Below the pieces are notes generated by a model. It was not told the origin of the DNA, searched no databases, and saw only the letters and a program-made list of their open reading frames with translations. 64,000 nt of DNA from Prorocentrum cordatum (taxonomy: Eukaryota > Sar > Dinophyceae > Prorocentrales > Prorocentraceae). Position 1 is the stretch's first letter. The number at the start of each line of letters is the position of its first letter. Where the stretch lies: contig CAUYUJ010022054.1 in the NCBI GenBank assembly GCA_963575745.1, positions 45,203 to 109,202 of the forward strand, given 5' to 3'. Both the position numbers and the translations under genes were made by a program. Of the stretch, positions 30,220-42,100 are shown one piece after another.

Positions 30220-33200
30220 CTACAATGCCGCGTTGGTTATCGCTGCCGTCGTCGCCTCGTTAAATTGTCTTCCCCCTCATCATCGTCATCCTCCATGGCC
30301 CATGGAGCCCCGTGGACCCCTTTGGAACCCCTTGCGCAGAGCCTGCGGAAACCTCCTTGCTCCTTTCTTTCCCTCCTCCTACTCCTTTTTCGCTCCCTGC
30401 CATGCCTCTCTCCCTCCATTCTCCCTCAATAACTTGCTGCGGCGGATTCTCTTTCTCTCTTGGCGCCTACCAAGTGCCGAACACATCGACCTCGTTCTGA
30501 CGCACGCTTCTCTGCTAGGCGGCGGGCTGGTGCTCTGGAGCAGTTGGTTGAGGTTTCTCTTGATCGTCCCACACATTATGCGGTGGAGGCCAAAAAGGTT
30601 TCGGCCATTGACCCGTTTTTCTGTTCTTTTCCGTCGTGGTGTCATATTCACACTTCCGCTATGGTTGTCTCTGACCCCGAGTCTCTTGCAGAAGAGTGGA
30701 TATACGACCACGCTGCCATTGCTAGCTCTTTTTTCTGCGCACCGACGGGGGAAACAAGCATCGGCCCATTCCCCAGGACATCTTCTTCTCGAGTGAGTTT
30801 AAAGTGCGGCTCGAAGCGATCGTACGTGCCGATCCCTCTCTTCATTCCCTTCTTCCTCCTGTGCGGCTTGATGTATATAAAGGCTACATACGCGAAGCTG
30901 CGCGCGAGGTCAGGGATATGCGGACTCAACATTAACCTCAATCTGTCCGCTCTCAGTATCCACTTGCTCGTCATCTTGCACGGTGCTGTTTGCGTGACGA
31001 TGTGTTGCTGGCTAAACGGATCATATCTTCAGACGTTCTTGCAGCAGCTACCTGTTCGTGTCTTGCGGCCACGTCATTCTCCCGCACCCTGAGTCGTTTC
31101 AACAATGGTCTACGGCAATGCACCGTCAAGATGCCGAATGGTGAGTTCAATAAGCACGGCCTAAACCTGATCATGCTTTTAATGCAGCTCGTGCTCGGCT
31201 ACGTGTTTTTGAAGAGGCGGGCTCGATTGTGGGCCCCATTTGGAAGGCGGTTAACCCTTTCGCTCGCTTGTTGTCAACGACAGCTCGCTCTGTCACCAGC
31301 GCGTCCGAGAAGCTGGCTGGACTAGCTGATTATCGGTGGCCCATTTCGGCTGCGAAGCCCTACGAACATGCGGCTGCTTTGCGTTATCTCGACCAGTTTG
31401 CTGGCTCTTTCGGCTTTTCGGCCACGCCGCCACATGCCTTCCGCATGCTTCGGCGGATCGCTCGACGTTCGGCTGTACCCCGCACTTCTCCTGGAATTGA
31501 TGGTCTATTGTATGGCGAGTGGGCTGCAGAGAAGAATGGGTTGCTGGTCTTATGGGATCTTCTTTGCTGGACGATGGATTATGGATTTCTCAACCCGTGT
31601 TCACACCTCGACCTTTCCTACCCAAGGGTGTCGACCAAGATGATCCTGACCATTGCGGCGTCAGCCGCAGTCCTGACGAATTTCGCACACTTGGATTGCG
31701 CAGCGCTGTCGTCAAGTTATTAAGTGCGACGCTGAACTTCGCGATCCAGGCGGCAGTGCAACGTGCTGCGCCCCGCTCACAACGAGGTTTCGCTGCAGGT
31801 CGCAATTTCTAGGTGAACGTTGTTGAAATCGACGGATTTGCTCGCATGATGTCTGGCCCTCCCGACGATCTACAGCGAAAGCCTGCCATGATCATGCTGG
31901 ACTTTCGTCCAGATTTCCCTTCTCCACACCATCAGTGCATGCAATTCGTATTGGTTCGTCTTCGGTTGTCGAGGGGGTTTCTTGCCGCAACTCGGGCTTC
32001 GTATACGTCTGTCATGGCTATTTTTCGACTTGGAGGGTCAATTGTCTTTTATTTGCACTCCAGTCTGGCATCATCCCAGGCTATGCGCTATCCGCGTGCG
32101 CCGACTACGCCCGTGGAGTGATGTACGCATTCGTGCTGATGTATCGGCTTATCGCATCATGGCTCCTGCGAAGCTCCTCGCAGGCCTGGCATTCAATACT
32201 GGAAAGTGCGTGCTGATCCCCCTCTCGTCTGAATTTCACGACAGGCTGTTGGAGATGTTGAGGGCGTTTCTGGCGGCTGAGTTTCCGGAGTGGCGCGATT
32301 TCGTTATCGATGCCCGTGTTCTTTATTTGGGCGTGTTGCTTGGCCCCGGCGTTTCGCTAGTGTATGCTTGTTCCTCCACGTGGGGGAAGTTCTGTCAGCG
32401 TGTTCGATGCTTGGCTGAAGCGGGCGACCGATCTTATATCCGGCGATCAATTTCAATGTTCGTGTTGTCCCCGTGCTCGGATATCGCGCCCTGTTCATCC
32501 CTGTACCAGTGCAGATGGGCAAGCAGAGTTTCCATTTGATTGCTGTCTTGTGCCAGTTCCCGTCCAGGTCGTTCCTGTCGCAGGACTTCTTCGCGTTGCA
32601 CCCTTCGTCGGGCTCCTTACCTTCGATCGCCGCTGGCTTTCTCCACTGGTTGCCTGATTCGTTCTTCTTCTGATACGCTGACAGTCCATGTGCGTGTCTC
32701 GGCCTTCATGCGGCGCATCGTGGCGGACATGGGTGACACGCGATCGCTGTGGTCGACGCTCCCTGACAACTTGTACCCGAGCTTCTAGAATATGAGGTCG
32801 TTTGCTGAATGCTTTGCCGTCGCTGAAGTTGGGCGACGCATGTATCGTCATCATGCCGGCGATTCGTTGAAAGATGCCGTGGCTGCCGCACGAGCCGTTC
32901 CAGCTGGAGTCGTTGGCGTCCGCAATTTTCTGGCGTACGCACAGCTCACACATAATTTGTTTACCCCCTTGATGATTCCACGGTTCGAGTCAAAGTCGGG
33001 TCGATGGTGGCGTGGGCGCCGCGCAGAATTGGCAGAGATTCCTTCGGACCGACTTCGTTCGCATCTTCGTCCTTGTCCTAAATCATGGGCCTTTTCGTTT
33101 CTTCGTTCTTCGTTCTATGTTTGGAGGGTAACTGACAAGCTCCCGAATCGCGCACCCTCGGGGGCAGTTTCGGTGTCTTTTTGGACTGTTGGGACAAAAC

Positions 33201-33424
33201 GATCGCACTATGCGGAATGCCCGGTGCTCGATCTGGCTTATACCACAGCGACTGGTGAGTACCTCCCCACCGACGCTTTGGAGCGTCGGGGTTTGAAAGG
33301 AATGAACGAGGCCAGCTTGAAGTTTATGTTCGTTCCATGTGCTGCTTATCGCCAGATGTGCTTCGTGAGCTCGTCGGCGGCACACGCGGTGCGTGATGTG
33401 GTGGCTGCAGGTCTCCGCTCTTGA
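30220..33424 (+). pseudogene. NL-D, degraded non-LTR retrotransposon of another lineage
   Basis: Reverse-transcriptase signatures appear in several different frames: RTSPGIDGLLYGEW (31475-31520), FLPKG (31617), FRTLGLRSAVVKLL (31677-31720), SQRGFAAGRNF (31780-31812), MIMLDFRPDFPS (31890-31925), SGIIPGYALS (32066-32095), AGLAFNTGKCVLIPL (32185-32228) and ARVLYLGVLLGPG (32315-32350). A C-terminal stretch at 32792-33424 has SHYAECPVL. Frame changes and stops interrupt the order, and the catalytic DD box is not found intact. It is not the NL-A/B/C family: motif B and the tail differ and no DinoSL is seen. Confidence 0.8.
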
Positions 33425-33835
33425 TTGCCTTGCCAAGTCCCACCCTGACCTTGATCGACCGCCTGAGTTTGCATATCGGCACCGGCGTGACGGGCGGTAG
33501 GCTGCGTTCCCTCCGACGCTCGATCCCTCCCTTCTCGCTCCGTCCCCTCCGCCTCCGCCCTGCTCTTTCCCTGCGCCTCTTCCTCCCCCTCCCTTTCCCC
33601 GTCGCTCTCCTTCCTTACCCCTCCTGCCTCCCTCCCCTCCCTTCCCTGCCTGCTCGTCTTCCTCTTGTCCCATGCCCGGGCAGGCCGGGATTATCCTCAC
33701 GATCATCTTCGGTTTCTACTACACTTTCTTCGGTGACGTGGAGGAATTGTTCGACAGCTGGAGCTCCGGGCTGGGGCCAAAGACGAAGAGGAGAGTGGGG
33801 GGGAGAGAGGAGGAAAAGCAGGATCATGGGGATGC

Positions 33836-34262
<427 letters not shown>

Positions 34263-34479
34263 GAAAAGGAGGTAAATGGGCTAAGTGCAAACCGGCAGGA
34301 GAGTCGCGAGACAAAAGAGCGGGCCTCAAGGTGGCGGAAAAAAACCCTCCGCCACCTGAGAGCCCGCTCGATCAGTACGGCCTCAGGTCGAGCAGAGCAC
34401 GATGGGGTGCCCGCGACCGGGGGCATCGCCTCACCGCACTTGCAGAAGAGGCCCGCGCCCGAGTCTTACTTCAGCTGCT

Positions 34480-34910
34480 CGGACTTTCACTTGTGGATGC
34501 CGTCCGCGGTGATGTCGAAGACGAGGCCCTGTACCAAGGCCTTCTCATGGGCCTGCTCTGCATCCGCCAGCAGAGTCTGGAGGTCGAGGACCCTCTTCGC
34601 CGTGCCTCCCCCCCAACCCGGAATTCGGGTCTTCGGGTTGGGTTGGGGTGGTCTGGTAGGTAGTCGCACCATCACGGCCGAGGTGGCGTCCTCGCTGCCT
34701 AGCTCCCTCAGCGGCCCGGGCCTGCACTCCGCGCAGCTCTGCTGCTCCTCCTGCCGCTCTCGTCGGCCTCGACGGTCGGGGGCGGACGGCCTCTGCCAGC
34801 GGCCGCGTCACGCCGCCGACCTCCTGGGTGGCAGCCTTCAGGGCGTCCAGCGTCTCCTCCAACTCCTGCAGTCCTGGCTCCTGCTCCACGGGCGCGCCAG
34901 CCAGCCACGC
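34480..34910 (-). pseudogene. Possible retroelement ORF1-like relic
   Basis: On the minus strand 34850-34770 reads GLQELEETLDALKAATQEVG, and 34600-34487 reads RVLDLQTLLADAEQAHEKAL...VFDITADGIHK, then a stop. Both are helix-rich with G/C-ending codons. The second resembles NL-C ORF1 (LEEGEAEHEKQC) only loosely. The segments sit next to an F3 element, as do the exon-like segments at 6527. They could equally be exons of an unrecognised gene. Confidence 0.3.
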
Positions 34911-34913
34911 GCA

Positions 34914-35063
34914 GAGGGGGGGTAGGGGGGAGGGGGAGCGGTGGCGTGTCAGAAGCACCCCTGCTCCTCTTAGACGGCGCGGGCCTCGTCCGTATGTGTA
35001 GGGCCCGCGCCTTCTCAGAAGCAGGGGTGCTTCTAGAAGCCTTCCCCCCTCCCCCTGCCCCCT
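34914..35063. mobile_element. F3 inverted-repeat element, copy 2
   Basis: Same arms as 6293-6431: CAGAAGCACCCCTGCTCCTC and GGCGCGGGCC on the left, GGGCCCGCGCCTTCTCAGAAGC and GTGCTTCTAGAAGC on the right, with G-rich and C-rich outer ends. An F5 element begins about 18 bp further on. Confidence 0.85.
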
Positions 35064-35080
35064 TGTTCAGGAGGGAAGGG

Positions 35081-35220
35081 AACACACAGACATAATTCAT
35101 CGTCGACTCCCAGGAAAATGTGGGAAACTATGGGGTCTGGGGGGGGAGACAAGAGCCCAGAACATCTGGGGAAACCAACTGGAGAATCCTGGGATCTGTG
35201 TGCATCTCTTCTGTGTGTCC
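35081..35220. mobile_element. F5 inverted-repeat element, copy 2
   Basis: The ends are AACACACAGACATAATTCAT and CTGGGATCTGTGTGCATCTC...CTGTGTGTCC. The G-rich centre corresponds to copy 1 at 3643-3768. Confidence 0.75.
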
Positions 35221-35433
35221 CTGGGTTCCTCCTCCTCCTCCTCCTCCTCCTCCTCGAAACGTCGGATCTCTGTGGGCGCGCCCGGCCTTGCACTCCAAGG
35301 GGGTCGCCCGGGCTCGCGCACGGGAGCCCTCGCTGCTGCCCCGGCCTCGGCGCCTCGTGGGCCACGCACCCCCTGCGCTCTGCCTCGGCCTCCACCCCGC
35401 TGGTTTCGGGTCGGGCGTGCCCCTCTATCGGGC

Positions 35434-35616
35434 CGGGCGAAAGGGGGGGATTGGGAAAGGGGAGGTTGCGAAATCTGCTGCATGCAGCTGGTTTCGGCCT
35501 CACCGAGGGGCCCATTCCTCGATGCATAGCCGCCTCCGGCGCCAGGAGGCGCCGGGAAAATCAGCCACGTGAGCTGATTCTCACCCCCCCCCTTTGCTAT
35601 CCCCCCCTTTCGCCCG
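35434..35616. mobile_element. F4 inverted-repeat element, copy 2
   Basis: The ends CGGGCGAAAGGGGGGGATTG and CTATCCCCCCCTTTCGCCCG are a clean inverted repeat. The interior is shared with 20241-20436 (CTGCTGCATGCAGCTGGTTTC, CACGTGAG). Confidence 0.8.
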
Positions 35617-35658
35617 ACCCGACTCTACAGAGGGATTACCCAGACAGACAAAACAGTT

Positions 35659-35669
35659 AATCTAGGGGC

Positions 35670-35760
<91 letters not shown>

Positions 35761-35935
35761 ATATTTTTTTTTAAATTTTTGTTTATTTGTCTATTTATTT
35801 ATTTATTCATTTATTTATTATTATTATTATTGTTATTGTTATTGTTAGTATTATTATTATTATTTATATATTACAAAAAAAGTACAAACACTGTCGTCGC
35901 CCAAACTCCGCCTGTAGGAGGAGGACGCGCCCGAC
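35659..35935. mobile_element. F2 inverted-repeat element with expanded poly-T
   Basis: The right end CCGCCTGTAGGAGGAGGACG...GCCCGAC matches the F2 terminus. The left end retains only TCTAGGGGCGTTTTTTT, corresponding to CTCTAG...GGGACGTTTTTTT of copy 1. The T-rich centre has grown to an 85-nt pure T run (about 35669-35753) followed by TTTA/TTAT repeats. Confidence 0.65.
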
Positions 35936-36753
35936 TCAGCCATTGGTCGGCAGCTTCTTCACGCCGCCGCCGAGGCCGCTGTGCCGAAGCAGACTTGCGG
36001 GGGACTCGCCATGTGCGCGGGAAGGTCGCGTCATCTCACCGTGACGGCCAGCCTCCCCCTGCAGGCGGAAGTGGGGCCGCGCGAGCTCCTCCCTCTCAGC
36101 GACCTCCTCGCCGATCTCCTTACCGACGGTGACGACGACGACGACGATGACGACTCATACGACGGACGTAGAAGGACGAACGACTGCCGACGACCTACCA
36201 CCCCAGAGCTCCGATTTTTTTTGATTTTTCGATATGGGGTCGCCGGAGCTCTGGACCACCTACCCCGGTACCGATTTTTCGCCTCTCGTGCTTTTACGAC
36301 GGTCCCAGGGCACGGCAAGGACCCCCAGGCTCCGAACATTGCACAATTCACATTGTCTTGATTCTTCAGGGTGTTGCAGGTCTGGGACCGACGACGGACG
36401 ACCGACCGCGGCGGCGGATGACTACAGTGGAGACCCATCCCAAGAAACACCCTGCTTGCCTCAAGGGTGCTCTTGGTTTCTTGGGTTTCGATGGTTTTGC
36501 GATGCAGAGCGAGCGCGGCGTTCCCACACCAACAGTGAATGGACGTCCTGGGGTCCCAGGGTTGGGTTTCTTGTGGAAGGTTTCTTGTGCATCGGCCCCC
36601 ACTGCATCGGACTGCAGGCCAGCGTCGGTGAGCACCTCGACTCCAGTGCGGACGGCCGCCGCTACCGCAGCCGCCACGACCCGGCGGCTGCCACCACTAG
36701 CAGCAGCGCCAGCCGCCGTCGACTGCGCGAGCGGGCCAGTGTCAGGAGGAAAA
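35936..36753. other. No gene recognised
   Basis: GC-rich sequence with a short GAC run at 36130-36150 and no recognisable protein. A frame at 36360-36770 is open but has no domain. Confidence 0.35.
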
Positions 36754-36785
36754 GAAACACACAGGCACAATTAATCTTCGATTCC

Positions 36786-36815
<30 letters not shown>
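36754..36815. mobile_element. F5 element, left-end fragment
   Basis: Starts AAACACACAGGCACAATTAA and continues CCCCAGAAAATCGG, like the left half of the F5 copies. No right end is present. Confidence 0.5.
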
Positions 36816-37930
<1,115 letters not shown>

Positions 37931-38132
37931 CGCCGTCGCTGTCGCAGCAGTTCTCATCATTTGCATGTGCACCATGTGCAACCCGACAAAGGCAGGGAGA
38001 GGAGCCTCAGCAGGCCTCCGAGAAAAAAATCTCCACTGGCATCGCCAGGAAAACAATCACAACTGTTGCCGATTGCTCGGCCCCTCCACCCCCCCCAACC
38101 TCCTTATCACCCGCAGGGTGGTCGTATAGGTA

Positions 38133-38230
38133 TGGGGAAATATGGGAAGTGGGGGGGAAGACAGAAACCCCCCAAAATAGGGGAAAAGATGGAGACTCCT
38201 GTTATTTTTGTGTATTTATTTGTGTGTCCC
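38133..38230. mobile_element. F5 element, centre and right end
   Basis: Shares AATATGGGAAGTGGGGGG and GTGTATTTATTTGTGTGTCC with copy 1. The left terminus is replaced by the CCTTATCACCCGCAGGG sequence also seen at 258. It truncates the leader-headed fragment at 38255-38401. Confidence 0.6.
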
Positions 38231-38401
38231 AGGGCCCCTTCACAGTGGCCGCCAGCAGCGCGCGCTCATCCCCTCGCAGGCGCCGGACCGCAGCCACAGC
38301 CTGGGCCATCGCGGCGCGCGTCAAGGACAGAGCCGCTTCCCCCAGAGAAGGCGAGACCCAAGGACCCCCAAACGCTGCGCCCGCCTGGCGCCCAAGGCAG
38401 G
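38231..38401 (-). pseudogene. Fragment of a leader-bearing retrogene
   Basis: On the minus strand, directly after the DinoSL relic at 38423-38402, an open stretch reads MAQAVAAVRRLRGDERALLA and is then cut by the F5 element. The leader suggests it began as a retrocopied trans-spliced mRNA. It does not share the NL-A/B/C 5'UTR words, so it is probably a different transcript. The protein family is unknown. Confidence 0.4.
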
Positions 38402-38423
38402 CTTGAGCCAGCATGGCTACGGA
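38402..38423 (-). other. DinoSL relic, 20 of 22 bases
   Basis: On the minus strand it reads TCCGTAGCCA, then TGCTGGCTCAAG. The only changes are two bases within the central T run. It is preceded directly by a TCC array, like the leaders of NL-A, NL-B and NL-C. Confidence 0.85.
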
Positions 38424-38610
38424 GGAGGAGGAGGAGGAGGACGATGAGGAATCGGTGGAGGAATACGAGGGAAGAGAGCGGAGGAGGAGGGAGGAGTGAT
38501 GAGGAGGACGAGGAGGAGGAGGAGGAGGAGGAGGAGGAGGAGGAGGAGGAGGAGGAGAAGCAGGAGGAGGAGGAGGAAGAGGAGGAGGAGAAGCAGGAGG
38601 AGGAGTATTT
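38424..38610 (-). repeat. TCC array between NL-B 3' end and a leader relic
   Basis: (GGA)n on the + strand with short interruptions. On the minus strand it follows the NL-B 3' region and ends at the DinoSL relic, so this TCC array joins the tail of one retrocopy to the head of another. Confidence 0.9.
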
Positions 38611-38710
38611 AGTACTCCGCGGCCCGCAGCCTCCCTCCGCCGCAGCACAGAAGCCCTGAGGAGGAGCAAGACAAGGGGAAGGAGAAGGAGGGGAGGACGG
38701 CCGGCCGCAC

Positions 38711-39000
38711 TCATGCGGCAGCCACCTGGGGTCCCAAGAGGGGCCACCCCCAGGAATAACGCCTCGACGATGCGGACGAGCATGCCGAAGCAGTCCTCGA
38801 AAGAAAAGGCGCCCGAAGGCGCACTGGGGTCCCAGGAGGGGCCACCCCCAGGAATAGAAGCGCCTCGACGATGCTGACGAGCATGTCGAAGCGGACCTCG
38901 AAAGAAAAGGCGCCCGCAGGCACACTCACCTGGGGTCTCGAGAGGAGCCACCCCCAGGAATACCAGCGCCTCGAAAACGTCGAGCGAAGCCAAAGGCGAC
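38711..39000 (-). repeat. NL-B 3'UTR tandem repeats (~105 bp x 3)
   Basis: Three units on the minus strand contain GGGGGTGGCxCCTC then GACCCC, and GCGCCTTTTCTTTCGAGG...GACATGCTCG. The GGGGTGGC motif is the same one repeated in the NL-B middle coding region. Confidence 0.85.
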
Positions 39001-39101
39001 CACAACGCCATGAAGAGGCTACTGTAGGACTTATACCATGATACACATAGACGCCCAAGACCAGAGGCCTCAAAAAGAAATGAAAAGTCAGCACGACGAA
39101 A

Positions 39102-42100
39102 TTAGGTGCCGATATGCTCGGGCTGCTTGCTGCAAAATGCCACACGCCCCTTCGGTAGAATGCCTCGGGCCAGCTTGCCCAAGTTCTGATGTCCGTAGTG
39201 GCCCAGCTGACCAGAACACACATTCGCCAACCTGCGCAGGAAATGCTTGCCGACACAACCGCAGCGCAAACAGGCATGGATCTGCAGGTCCTTGAAATAA
39301 CCCAAGAGGTGGGACTCATGAATCGGAACTCCTTGTACGTGAACACCAACATCGCCCACTCTCTGAATGTGGCCCTTGAGAACACCCCCCAAACAGGGCG
39401 TCTCCAAGAACCTTTCCAGCTTGCGACCACTCGCGCTGCAACCACAAGCCGAACAATGAAAGGATGTGCCCATGCCAGTGAAGACCTGGTGCTCGGACAA
39501 CTTGACACGACGACTGAACTTTTTCGCCATGGACCTCGTCGGACGGAAACGTTTGGGCTCCGCCTCCGCCGCTGCCAGAAAAGCCTTGGCCAGGTGTTTG
39601 CGGACAGCACGACCGATTGCTTCCGCATGCTCCAGAGACGCTGCAACTGAACTATGAACAGCCACCACATTTGCCCAGTAACCAGCCGCTTCATCCGCTA
39701 AGGCGTTAGCTAGGTAGTGTTCGATCTGCGTCCCAGCTTGGATGGCCACCTCGACAGACATGTGGCTCTCGATCTTGACGACGCTGAGCATAGATGGGTA
39801 CTGTGCCACCACGTCCTTGACCTGCAGCCAAAGGTCCAGGTTCGTAGTCGGAAGCCGCCCTTGCGAAAGTTTGCGGAGCCCATTGACCACGTACCCCGAG
39901 TCCGTGACGAAGGTGATAGGGACCCCTAAGTTGAGCAAATCTTCAGCGGCCCTGAGCAAAGCCGTCGTCTCACCACGGTTGATGGTCTGCTTCTTGGGGA
40001 TACCACCGCCTCGGGAGAACAAAAGCTGGACGTCTAGGTCGGTGTCGGAGGTCACCTTGATGACTTGATATGACCAGCCAATACGCCGCAACCTAGCATC
40101 TGCTGAGTGAAGCCCTCCTGAAGCATCACCACCAACCAAGAGATGATCGAGATCCTTGAGATCATCCTTATGGCCGATGACCTCATCATACGGGTTGTCT
40201 GTCGGCTCGTCCACCTCGGTCCAAGGAGCAGGCAATAAGCCCCTCAACCACAGGCAGGGAAGGTTTTCGTAGTCATGGTGGGCCCTGTTACGCAAGTTTG
40301 TAGAGTCCGACGAGAACACCTCATTGCAAGAACACGACCAACTACGATGCAAATCGGTCTCTTCCAATCCACACTTGCAACGCTGACAATCGGTGGTGTC
40401 CAAATTGCTGCTGCTCAGGGTCGAGATCCTGCTGCGTGTCCACGAAGCTCCCGTCATGACAGTCTCGATAGCGCCTGCCATCTCGTGCTCGCCCTTCTTC
40501 TTCAAAGATGTGAGGTGACGTCGAGCTTCGCAAACGTCAGCTCCCTCTTCTAGACCTTTGCCATTCCAATGCCGCGAAGCCTTATCCCAAAGCATACGGT
40601 CGATCGTATCAGAGATGGCATCTTTGAGGGCACTCATATCTTGGGGGCCTTGACCGATGATGTGGTCTGGGGCCATAAACCTTTCTCCAAGATCGGAAAT
40701 CCATGCCCAAGGCCCCACAGGATCCCAACCGATGTCTAAGAGCGTGGCTATAGTTGCAGATACCACTCCAGTGATGCCTCTCCATCTGTCCTTCAGATCC
40801 CTGCTGTCAATCCGCCTTCGTGCCGTCCTCCAGGTACGACGTGCCAACTCTAGGTCGAAGCCTGGTTTGAAGATAATGGACATCCAAGATTCCACCAGCC
40901 TGTGCACGATCTGGTACTGAGGGTCCTTGCGGCCGACACGAAGTTGTAAAAGAGTGGTAAGGCAACGACCTGGCCATTTCTTTGCCAGGGTCTGTCCCAG
41001 AGCTTTCCTCCAGCCGTTGATGACCGACGGAGCCGCTCCAAAGACTTTGTCCGAGTAGTCAGCCATCGGAAGAACACCCATCATGGCCAACTTTGCGCCG
41101 ATCTTCTTGCGAACAGCACCTTGAGCAAACCGCTTGACTCGAGTGAAACGCTGCTGAGCACCTCTTCGCCGCTGAGCCTGCTTCGGACGCCGAAAACCAA
41201 CCGTACCTCGTTCGATGCCCAAGTCGGTGGCGACACTCTCGATCTTGACCTCGAAGCCCTCCTTGGCGAATCCTCGTTTCAACTCCTTGCCTAGCCCAGC
41301 ATTGTTGGTGACAATCGTCGACTTTGCCGATATCACCAAACCTGCCTCAGAGCAACCTTTTGCAAAAGTCAAACCAGCTTGCAAGGCTAATCCGAGAACT
41401 CTTTTGTATCTGCCTTCCACTCTTTGAGAAACGTCATCCACCCAAGACCTGACCGTAACACCAGGAGGCCCCTGCGCCACTCTGTCCAAGATGTTGTGCA
41501 AAGAACAGCGAGAGAAATCCACTGCGCCGCCAAGTCCAGCTATCATGCTCTGCTCGGGTATGATGGTATCAGAATAATAACCACTGTCACGGAGGAAACG
41601 CACTCCCATGTGTAAAATCATCTCCAATGCCAAGATGCACGGTGGCAAATCGTGCTCCATACCAGTCTCCAGTAAGAGCTGCCACTTGAGAGCGTCGTAA
41701 AACCCCTCAATGTCCCACAGCACGCTGGCCTGCACCCAATCTTTAATCGTGGTGAGCGCGACCGTCTCGTCCAGGTAGCTGCGAGCTAAGGCCTCGCGCA
41801 AGGCTGAGGAACCTGCCACTGCTGCATCCCAATGCCCAGCCTTTGCCTTAGTCCAGCTGGCACGGTACTCGCCTCGACAACTCGACCAGAGCCTCGCCAA
41901 GGTCGATAATATACCAATGGCCCTGTCGTCACCGCTCGGCTTGCGTAGAAGAGTGACCAGAACCACCGTAAGTTGCCAAGGCCATGCCACTGACTGTTCG
42001 ATAAGTTGAAAAAGTTGGACCAGCTCCTGCTTACCTTGCTCGGGCAGCCAGATGAGGTCCCTCTTCCCCAACTGCTCAATGCCCTTCGCTGAAGTGCCCT

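Noticed and set aside
32983-33000. tRNA-like GGTTCGAGTC box
   Set aside because: No acceptor stem or anticodon arm could be placed around it, and it lies in retroelement NL-D.
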